DNA from: Xylocopa sonorina
Lineage: Eukaryota > Arthropoda > Insecta > Hymenoptera > Apidae
Direction: 5' to 3'
Assembly (NCBI RefSeq): GCF_050948175.1
Contig: NW_027490116.1
Coordinates: forward strand, 434,001 to 498,000
Length of the DNA stretch: 64,000 nucleotides
In this document: in pieces, positions 54,912-64,000 of the stretch
How positions within the stretch are numbered: position 1 is the first letter of the stretch
Layout: every line of letters starts with the position of its first letter
Position numbers and translations under genes: made by a program
Notes under the pieces: generated by a model
What the model was told of the DNA's origin: nothing
What the model saw: only the letters and a program-made list of their open reading frames with translations
The model's database searches: none

Positions 54912-56170
54912 ACTCTATTGCTACGATACGTAGACATCTGCAATCGCTATTTCCTTGCAAGGAAGTGTCGCATTTACATTCATTTGAAGCGTAGACGAGG
55001 AATACATAATACTTCGCGAATCATATTATATCTTACCATGAAACATAGAAATGGGATGCGATATCGCGTTTTAAGAATCATAAGAACTCTATTGCTACGA
55101 TACGTAGACATCTGCAAACGCAATTTCCTTACAAGGAAGTGTCGCATTTACATTGATTTGAATCGTAGACGAAGAATGCATAACACTTCGCAATGAATAT
55201 TATATCTTATCATGAAACATAGATATGAGATGCAATATCTCGTTTTAAGAAGCATTAGAACTCTATCCCTACGATACGTAGACATCTGCAAACGCTATTT
55301 CCTTGCAAGGAAGTGTCGCATTTACATTCATTTGAAGTGTAGAAGAGGAATACATAACACTTCGCAAATCATATTATATCTTACTATGTAACATAGAAAT
55401 GAGATGCGATATCGCGTTTTAAGAAGCATTAGAACTCTATTGCTACGATAGGTAGACATCTGCAAACGCTCTTTCCTAGCAAGGAAGTGTCGCATTTACA
55501 TTCATTTGAATCGTAGACGAGGAATACATAACACTTCGCAAATCATGTTATATCTTACCATGAAACATAGAAATGAGATGCGATATCGCGTTTTAAGTAT
55601 CATATGAACTCTATTGCTACGATACGTAGATATCTGCATACGCTATTTCCTAGCGAGAAAGTGTCGCATTTACATTCATTTGAAGTGTAGACGAGGAATA
55701 CGTGATACTTCGCAAATCATATTATATCTTACCATGAAACATAGAAATGAGATGCGATATCGCGTTTTAAGAATCATAAGAACTCTATTGCTGCGATACG
55801 TAGACATCTGCAATCGCTATTTCCTTGCAAGGAAGTGTCGCATTTACATTCATTTGAAGTGTAGACGAGGAATACATAATACTTCGCGAATCATATTATA
55901 TCTTACCATGAAACATAGAAATGAGATGCGATATCGCGTTTTAAGAATCATAAGAACTCTATTGCTACGATACGTAGACATCTGCAAACGCAATTTCCTT
56001 ACAAGGAAGTGTCGCATTTACATTGATTTGAATCGTAGACGAGGAATGCATAACACTTCGCAATGAATATTATATCTTATCATGAAACATAGATATGAGA
56101 TGCAATATCTCGTTTTAAGAAGCATTAGAACTCTATCCCTACGATACGTAGACATCTGCAAACGCTATTT
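54912..56170 (+). repeat. 5-monomer (870 bp) sub-repeat with paired segments
   Basis: About 400 bp from 54912 recurs 870 bp downstream, carrying CATAATACTTCGCGAATC, TTCCTTACAAGG, TTGATTTGAATCG and CTCTATCCCTACG. Copies differ at GAAGCGTAG versus GAAGTGTAG, AATGGGATG versus AATGAGATG and GACGAAGAATG versus GACGAGGAATG. The same pairing recurs in the second 6.4-kb unit (61315 onwards). Confidence 0.8.
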
Positions 56171-57155
56171 CCTAGCAAGGAAGTGTCGCATTTACATTCA
56201 TTTGAAGTGTAGGCGAGGACTACATAACACTTCGCAAATCATATTATATCTTACCATGAAACATAGAAATGAGATGCGATATCGCGTTTTAAGAATCATA
56301 AGAACTCTATTGCTACGATACGTAGACATCTGCAAACGCTATTTCCTTGCAAGGGAGTGTCGCATTTACATTCATTTGAAGTGTAGACGAGGAATACATG
56401 ACACTTCGCAAATCATATTATATCTTACCATGAAACATAGAAATGAGATGCGATATCGCGTTTTAAGAAGCGTCAGAAATCTATTGCTACGATACGTAGA
56501 CATCTGCAAACGCTATTTCCTTGCAAGGAAGTGTCGCATTTACATTCATTTGAAGTACAGACGAGGAATACATAACACTTCGCACATCATATTATATCTT
56601 ACCATGAAACATAGAAATGAGATTCGATATCGCGTTTTAAGAAGCATTAGAACACTATTGGTACGATAGGTAGAAATTTGCAAACGCTATTTCCTTGCAA
56701 GGAAGTGTCGCATTTACATTCGTTTGCAGTGTAGACGAGGAATACATAACACTTCGCAAATCATATTATATCTTACCATGAAACATGGAAATGAGTTGCG
56801 ATATCGCGTTCTAAGAATCATAAGAACTCTATTGCTACGATACCTAAACATCTGCAGACGCTATTTCCCTGCAAGGAAGTGTCGCATTTACATTCATTTG
56901 AAGTGTAGACGAGGAAAACATGACACTTCGCAAATCATATTATATCTTACCATGAAACATAGAAATGAGATGCGATATCGCGTTTTAAGAAGCATTAGAA
57001 CTCTATTGCTACGATAGGTAGACATTTGCGGACGCTATTTCCTAGCGAGGAAGTGTCGCATTTGCATTCATTTGAAGTGTAGACGAGGAATACATGACAC
57101 ATCGCAAATCATATTATATCTTACCATGAAACATAGATAAGAGATGCAATATCTC

Positions 57156-57161
57156 TTTTTT
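57156..57161 (+). other. T-run slippage variant (six T), copy 3
   Basis: Same six-T variant, inside the first 6.4-kb unit of the right-hand block. Confidence 0.85.
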
Positions 57162-57330
57162 AAGAAGCATTTGAACTCTATTGCTTCGATACGTAGACAT
57201 CTGCAAACGCTATTTCCTAGCAAGTAAGTGTCCCATTTACATTCATTTGAAGTGTAGGCGAGGAATACATAACACTTCGCAATGAATATTACATCTTATC
57301 ATGAAACATAGAAATGAGATGCGATATCTT

Positions 57331-59079
57331 GTTTTAAGAAGCTTTTGAACTCTATTGCTTCGATACGTAGACATCTGCAAACGCTATTTCCTAGCAACGA
57401 AGTGTCGCATTTACATTCATTTGAAGTGTAGACGAGGACTACATAACACTTCGCAGATCATATTATATCTTACCATGAAACATAGAAATGAGATGCGATA
57501 TCGCGTTTTAAGAATCATAAGAACTCTATTGCTACGATACGTAGACATCTGCAAACGCTATTTCCTTGCAAGGAAGTGTCGCATTTACATTCATTTGAAT
57601 CGTAGACGAGGAATGCATAACACTTCGCAACGAATATTATATATTATCATGAAACATAGAAGTGAGATGCGATATCGCGTTTTAAGAATCATAAGAACTC
57701 TATTGCTACGATACGCAGACATCTGCAAACGCTATTTCCTTGCAAGGAAGTGTCGCATTTACATTCATTTGAATCGTAGACGAGGAATGCATATCACTTC
57801 GCAATGAATATTATATCTTATCATGAAACATATATATGAGATGCAATATCTCGTTTTAAGAAGCATTTGAACTCTATTGCTACGATACGTAGACATCTGC
57901 AAACGCTATTTCCTTGCAAGGGAGTGTCGCATTTACATTCATTTGAAGTGTAGACGAGGAATGCATAACTCTTCGCAATGAATATTATATCTTACCATGA
58001 AACATAGAAATGAGATGCGATATCGCGTTTTAAGAATCATAAGAACTCTATTGCTACGAAACGTAGAAATCTGCAAACGCAATTTCCTTGCAAGGAAGTG
58101 TCGCATTAACATTCATTTGTATCGTAGACGAGCAATGCATAACACTTCGCAATGAATATCATATCTTATCATGAAACATAGATATGAGATGCAATATCTC
58201 GTTTTAAGAAGCTTTTGAACTCTATTGCTTCGATACGTAGACATCTGCAAACGCTATTTCCTAGCAACGAAGTGTCGCATTTACATTCATTTGAAGTGTA
58301 GACGAGGACTACATAACACTTCGCAAATAATATTATATCTTACCATGAAACATAGAAATGAGATGCGATATCGCGTTTTAAGAATCATAAGAACTCTATT
58401 GCTACGATACGTAGACATCTGCAAACGCTATTTCCTTGCAAGGAAGTGTCGCATTTACATTCATTTGAATCGTAGACGAGGAATGCATAACACTTCGCAA
58501 CGAATATTATATCTTATCATGAAACATAGAAATGAGATGCGATATCGCGTTTTAAGAATCATAAGAACTCTATTGCTACGATACGCAGACATCTGCAAAC
58601 GCTATTTCCTTGCAAGGAAATGTCGCATTTACATTCATTTGAATCGTAGACGAGGAATGCATATCACTTCGCAATGAATATTATATCTTATCATGAAACA
58701 TAGATATGAGATGCAATATCTCGTTTTAAGAAGCATTTGAACTCTATTGCTACGATACGTAGACATCTGCAAACGTTATTTCCTTGCAAGGGAGTGTCGC
58801 ATTTACATTCATTTGAAGTGTAGACGAGGAATGCATAACACTTCGCAATGAATATTATATCTTACCATGAAACATAGAAATGAGATGCGATATCGCGTTT
58901 TAAGAATCATAAGAACTCTATTGCTACGAAACGTAGAAATCTGCAAACGCAATTTCCTTGCAAGGAAGTGTCGCATTAACATTCATTTGTATCGTAGACG
59001 AGCAAAGCATAACACTTCGCAATGAATATCATATCTTATCATGAAACATAGATATGAGATGCAATATCTCGTTTTAAGA
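57331..59079 (+). repeat. 5-monomer (870 bp) HOR, two copies
   Basis: 57331-58209 and 58210-59079 are two tandem copies of a five-monomer unit. Shared variants include GAAGCTTTTGAACTC, AGCAACGAAGTG, GCAACGAATATTATAT, GCATATCACTTCGC, CGAAACGTAGAAATC and GAGCAATGCATAAC. Differences are single bases, for example AAACGCTATT versus AAACGTTATT and GAGCAATGC versus GAGCAAAGC. The five monomers are not the same types as in the 870-bp HOR at the left end. Confidence 0.86.
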
Positions 59080-59342
59080 AGCATTTGAAATCTATTGCTT
59101 CGATAAGTAGAAATCTGCAAGCGCTATTTACTAACAAGGAAGTGTCGCATTTACATTCATTTGAAGTGTAGACGAGGAATGCATAACACTTTGCAAATCA
59201 TATTATATCTTACCATGAAATATAGAAATGAGATGCCATATCGCGTTTTAAGAAGCATTAGAACTCTATTGCTACGATACCTGGACATCTGCAGACGCTA
59301 TTGCCTTGCAAGGAAGTGTCGCATTTACATTCATTTGAATCG

Positions 59343-59344
59343 TA
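59343..59344 (+). other. 42-bp deletion junction, distant copy 6
   Basis: Identical breakpoints, but the left flank reads TTTGAATCGTACC rather than TTTGTATCGTACC, and the surrounding monomers carry other private changes. It lies more than 20 kb from copies 1-5. The AAT flank is the usual one, so this copy may be closer to the original deletion. Confidence 0.9.
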
Positions 59345-60886
59345 CCATGAAACATAGAAATGAGATGCAATATCGCGATTTAAGAATCATAAGAACTCTA
59401 TTGCTACGTTACGCAGACATCTGCAAACGCTATTTCCTTGCAAGGAAGTGTGGCATTTACATTCATTTGAATCGTAGACGAGGAATGCATAAGACTTCGC
59501 AATGAATATTATATCTTACCATGAAACATAGATATGAGATGCAATATCTCGTTTTAAGAAGCATTTGAACTCTATTGCTACGATACGTAGACATCTGCAA
59601 ATGCTATTTCCTTGCAAGGGAGTGTCGCATTTACATTCATTTGAATCGTAGACGAGGAATGCATAACACTTCGCAAATCATATTATATCTTACCATGAAT
59701 CATAGAAATGAGATGCGATATCGCGTTTTAAGAAGCATTAGAAATCTATTGCTAGGATACGTAGACATCTGCAGACGCTATTTCCTAGCAGGGAAGTGTC
59801 GCATTCACATTCATTTGAAGTGTAGACAAGGAATACATAACACTTCGCAAATCATATTATATCCTACCATGAAACATAGAAATGAAATGCAATATCGCGA
59901 TTTAAGAATCATAAGAACTCTATTGCTACGATACTCAGACATCTGCAAACGCTATTTCCTTGCAAGGAAGTGTCGCATTTACATTCATTTGAAGTGTAGA
60001 CGAGGAATACATAACACTCCGCAAATCATATTACATCTTACCATGAAACATAGAAATGAGATGCGATATCGCGTTTTAAGAAGCATTAGATCTCTATTGC
60101 TACGATACGTAGACATCTGCAAACGCTATTTCCTTGCAAGGAAGTGTCGCATTTACATTCATTTGAAGCGTGGACGAGGAATACATGACACTTCGCAAAT
60201 CATATTATATCTTACCATGAATCATAGAAATGAGATGCGATATCGCGTTTTAAGAAGCATCAGAAATCCATTGCTACGATACGTAGACATCTGCAAACGC
60301 TATTTCCCTGCAAGAAAGTGTCGCATTTACATTCATTTGAAGTGTAGACGAGGAATACATAACACTTCGCAAATCATATTATATCTTACCATGAAACATA
60401 GAAATGAGTTCCGATATCGCGTTTTAAGAATCATAAGAACTCTATTGCTACGATACGTAGACATCTGCAAACGCTATTTCCTTGCAAGGAAGTGTCGCAT
60501 TTACATTCATTTGAAGCGTGGACGAGGAATACATGACACTTCGCAAATCATATTATATCTTACCATGAAACATAGAAATGAGATGCGTTATCGCGTTTTA
60601 AGAAGCATCAGAAATCCATTGCTACGATGAGTAGACATCTGCAAACGCAATTTCCCTGCATGGAGGTGTCGCATTTACATTCATTTGAACCGTAGACGAG
60701 GAATGCATAACACTTCGCCAATCATATTATATCTTACCATGAAACATAGAAATGAGATGCGATATCGCGTTTTAAGAGCCATTAGAACTCTATTGCTACG
60801 ATACTTATACATCTGCAGACGCTATTTCCTAGCGAGGAAGTGTCGCATTTACATTCATTTGAAGTGTAGACGAGGAATACATAACA

Positions 60887-63800
60887 CTTCGCAAATCATA
60901 TTATATCTTACCATGAAACATAGAAATGAGATTCGATATCGCGTTTTAAGAAGCATTAGAAAGCTATTGCTACGATACGTAGACATCTGCAACCGCTATT
61001 TCCTAGCGAGGAAGTATAGCATTCACATTCATTTGAAGTGTAGACGAGGAATACATAACACTTCGCAAATCATGTTATATCTTACCATGAAACATAGAAA
61101 TGAGATGCGATATCGCGTTTTAGGAATCATATGAACTCTATTGCTACGATACGTAGACATCTGCAATCGCTATTTCCTTGCAAGGAAGTGTCGCATTTAC
61201 ATTCATTTAAAGTGTAGACGAGGAATACATAACACTTCGCAAATCATATTATATCTTACCATGAAATATAGAAATGAGATGCGATATCGCGATTTAGGAA
61301 TCATATGAACTCTATTGCTACGATACGTACACATCTGCAATCGCTATTTCCTTGCAAGGAAGTGTCGCATTTACATTCATTTGAAGCGTAGACGAGGAAT
61401 ACATAATACTTCGCGAATCATATTATATCTTACCATGAAACATAGAAATGGGATGCGATATCGCGTTTTAAGAATCATAAGAACTCTATTGCTACGATAC
61501 GTAGACATCTGCAAACGCAATTTCCTTACAAGGAAGTGTCGCATTTACATTGATTTGAATCGTAGACGAAGAATGCATAACACTTCGCAATGAATATTAT
61601 ATCTTATCATGAAACATAGATATGAGATGCAATATCTCGTTTTAAGAAGCATTAGAACTCTATCCCTACGATACGCAGACATCTGCAAACGCTATTTCCT
61701 TGCAAGGAAGTGTCGCATTTACATTCATTTGAAGTGTAGAAGAGGAATACATAACACTTCGCAAATCATATTATATCTTACTATGTAACATAGAAATGAG
61801 ATGCGATATCGCGTTTTAAGAAGCATTAGAACTCTATTGCTACGATAGGTAGACATCTGCAAACGCTCTTTCCTAGCAAGGAAGTGTCGCATTTACATTC
61901 ATTTGAATCGTAGACGAGGAATACATAACACTTCGCAAATCATGTTATATCTTACCATGAAACATAGAAATGAGATGCGATATCGCGTTTTAAGTATCAT
62001 ATGAACTCTATTGCTACGATACGTAGATATCTGCATACGCTATTTCCTAGCGAGAAAGTGTCGCATTTACATTCATTTGAAGTGTAGACGAGGAATACGT
62101 GATACTTCGCAAATCATATTATATCTTACCATGAAACATAGAAATGAGATGCGATATCGCGTATTAAGAATCATAAGAACTCTATTGCTGCGATACGTAG
62201 ACATCTGCAATCGCTATTTCCTTGCAAGGAAGTGTCGCATTTACATTCATTTGAAGTGTAGACGAGGAATACATAATACTTCGCGAATCATATTATACCT
62301 TACCATGAAACATAGAAATGAGATGCGATATCGCGTTTTAAGAATCATAAGAACTCTATTGCTACGATACGTAGACATCTGCAAACGCAATTTCCTTACA
62401 AGGAAGTGTCGCATTTACATTGATTTGAATCGTAGACGAGGAATGCATAACACTTCGCAATGAATATTATATCTTATAATGAAACATAGATATGAGATGC
62501 AATATCTCGTTTTAAGAAGCATTAGAACTCTATCCCTACGATACGTAGACATCTGCAAACGCTATTTCCTAGCAAGGAAGTGTCGCATTTACATTCATTT
62601 GAAGTGTAGGCGAGGACTACATAACACTTCGCAAATCATATTATATCTTACCATGAAACATAGAAATGAGATGCGATATCGCGTTTTAAGAATCATAAGA
62701 ACTCTATTGCTACGATACGTAGACATCTGCAAACGCTATTTCCTTGCAAGGGAGTGTCGCATTTACATTCATTTGAAGTGTAGACGAGGAATACATGACA
62801 CTTCGCAAATCATATTATATCTTACCATGAAACATAGAAATGAGATGCGATATCGCGTTTTAAGAAGCATCAGAAATCTATTGCTACGATACGTAGACAT
62901 CTGCAAACGCTATTTCCTTGCAAGGAAGTGTCGCATTTACATTCGTTTGCAGTGTAGACGAGGAATACATAACACTTCGCAAATCATATTATATCTTACC
63001 ATGAAACATGGAAATGAGTTGCGATATCGCGTTTTAAGAATCATAAGAACCCTATTGCTACGATACCTAGACATCTGCAGACGCTATTTCCCTGCAAGGA
63101 AGTGTCGCATTTACATTCATTTGAAGTGTAGACGAGGAAAACATGACACTTCGCAAATCATATTATATCTTACCATGAAACATAGAAATGAGATGCGATA
63201 TCGCGCTTTAAGAAGCATTAGAACTCTATTGCTACGATAGGTAGACATTTGCGGACGCTATTTCCTAGCGAGGAAGTGTCGCATTTGCATTCATTTGAAG
63301 TGTAGACGAGGAATACATGACACTTCGCAAATCATATTATATCTTACCATGAAACATAGATAAGAGATGCAATATCTCTTTTTTAAGAAGCATTTGTACT
63401 CTATTGCTTCGATACGTAGACATCTGCAAACGCTATTTCCTAGCAAGTAAGTGTCGCATTTACATTCATTTGAAGTGTAGGCGAGGAATACATAACACTT
63501 CGCAATGAATATTACATCTTATCATGAAACATAGAAATGAGATGCGATATCTTGTTTTAAGAAGCTTTTGAACTCTATTGCTTCGATACGTAGACATCTG
63601 CAAACGCTATTTCCTAGCAACGAACTGTCGCATTTACATTCATTTGAAGTGTAGACGAGGACTACATAACACTTCGCAAATCTTATTATATCTTACCATG
63701 AAACATAGAAATGAGATGCGATATCGCGTTTTAAGAATCATAAGAACTCTATTGCTACGATACGTAGACATCTGCAAACGCTATTTCCTTGCAAGGAAGT

Positions 63801-64000
63801 GTCGCATTTACATTCATTTGAATCGTAGACGAGGAATGCATAACACTTCGCAACGAATATTATATCTTATCATGAAACATAGAAGTGAGATGCGATATCG
63901 CGTTTTAAGAATCATAAGAACTCTATTGCTACGATACGCAGACATCTGCAAACGCTATTTCCTTGCAAGGAAGTGTCGCATTTACATTCATTTGAATCGT
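60887..64000 (+). repeat. 6.4-kb HOR unit, copy 2 (cut by the window edge)
   Basis: This aligns with copy 1 at 6,397 bp as far as about 62930 and at 6,223 bp beyond, so exactly one monomer is absent from copy 2. The absent monomer is the one in copy 1 with CGCACATCATATT and ATTGGTACGATAGG (about 56548-56721). The window end corresponds to base 57777 of copy 1. Differences between copies are otherwise single bases. Confidence 0.85.
63379..63384 (+). other. T-run slippage variant (six T), copy 4
   Basis: Same six-T variant. It corresponds to copy 3 at an offset of 6,223 bp in the second 6.4-kb unit. Confidence 0.85.

Larger units (their letters stand above)
54490..60886 (+). repeat. 6.4-kb HOR unit (37 monomers minus 42 bp), copy 1
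   Basis: The unit starts near 54490 and repeats at an offset of 6,397 bp: 37 monomers, less one 42-bp deletion (59343), plus one inserted T (57161). Diagnostic variants shared with copy 2 are TGCAACCGCTATT, GAAGTATAGCATTC, CATAATACTTCGCGAATC, CTCTATCCCTACG, TTCCTTACAAGG and TTGATTTGAATCG. It contains two 870-bp sub-repeats and one region (59575-60630) resembling the core of the 33290-43534 domain but more diverged from it. Confidence 0.85.
1..64000 (+). repeat. 174-bp satellite DNA array spanning the whole window
   Basis: The entire window is a head-to-tail tandem array of a 174-bp monomer, always in the same orientation. Recognisable landmarks in nearly every monomer are ATGAAACATAGAAATGAGAT, GATATCGCGTTTTAAGAAGC, TAGACATCTGCAAACGCTAT and GTGTCGCATTTACATTCATT. 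From the ATG at 84 to the ATG at 63872 there are exactly 368 periods, after allowing for six 42-bp deletions and 8 bp of small insertions. My consensus has 32 C and 31 G in 174 bp (36% GC). Both window edges lie inside a monomer, so the array is longer than the window. The sequence shows a satellite; that it is centromeric or pericentromeric is inference from the monomer length and HOR organisation. No foreign insertion, inversion or unique spacer was seen. Confidence 0.98.

Noticed and set aside
1..64000. CRISPR array
   Set aside because: Repeats are contiguous 174-bp units with no unique spacers separating short repeats.
1..64000. Transposon, tRNA, rRNA or telomere repeat within the array
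   Set aside because: Every stretch I read could be assigned to the 174-bp monomer, and the length bookkeeping leaves no room for inserted sequence.
1..64000. Inverted segments of the array
   Set aside because: Landmark motifs were always found in the same orientation; no junction to the reverse complement was seen.
1..64000. Naming the source organism or chromosome region
   Set aside because: I do not recognise the monomer and the window contains no gene that could indicate taxonomy.

Overview
This window is one uninterrupted satellite DNA array. All 64 kb consist of head-to-tail copies, all in the same orientation, of an AT-rich monomer of 174 bp (36% GC when I count a hand-built consensus). 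I see no unique sequence, transposon, RNA gene or convincing protein gene, and both window edges fall inside a monomer, so the array continues on both sides. Organisation of this kind is typical of eukaryotic heterochromatin (centromeric, pericentromeric, subtelomeric or sex/B-chromosome blocks). The 174 bp length is close to one nucleosome plus linker. I do not recognise the family and cannot name the organism.

Bookkeeping supports a very regular array. Taking the ATG of the recurring ATGAAACAT motif as phase zero, the first is at 84 and the last at 63872. That distance equals exactly 368 monomers once six identical 42-bp deletions and 8 bp of small insertions (seven sites) are allowed for. 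Because 174 and 42 are both multiples of three, and the consensus has no stop in one forward frame, long open frames appear (up to 717 codons). They encode an Arg/Lys-rich 58-residue repeat that looks like a by-product of the repeat rather than a gene.

Layout: 60-2078 is a 5-monomer (870 bp) higher-order repeat (HOR), with its overlapping copies identical by eye. 2079-5760 holds diverged, irregular monomers. 5760-9836 is a 12-monomer (2,088 bp) HOR in two copies, followed by related material with a 6-monomer duplication. 13082-23869 is a tandem triplication of a 23-monomer (4,002 bp) unit whose middle copy lost exactly seven monomers. 23870-28447 holds contracted versions of the same HOR family. 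28448-31057 is a young, nearly pure 348-bp dimer zone. 30830-43534 is a domain of 3-, 5-, 14-, 20- and 27-monomer repeats, some carrying a 42-bp-deleted monomer. 42963-54489 is a mosaic of short duplicated pieces. 54490-64000 is a 6.4 kb (37-monomer) HOR, with 870-bp sub-repeats inside it.

The most interesting signals are structural. Three short dyad symmetries sit in the first 101 bp of the monomer, including a 14-bp perfect palindrome. Monomers fall into two classes that keep or lose the dyad GCGATATCGC, which recalls the two-box logic of primate alpha satellite. A 43-bp patch looks like gene conversion. HOR copies differ by whole numbers of monomers, and older monomer types flank a younger homogenised interior. 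Comparisons were made by eye, so block edges are approximate to some tens of bases unless stated.
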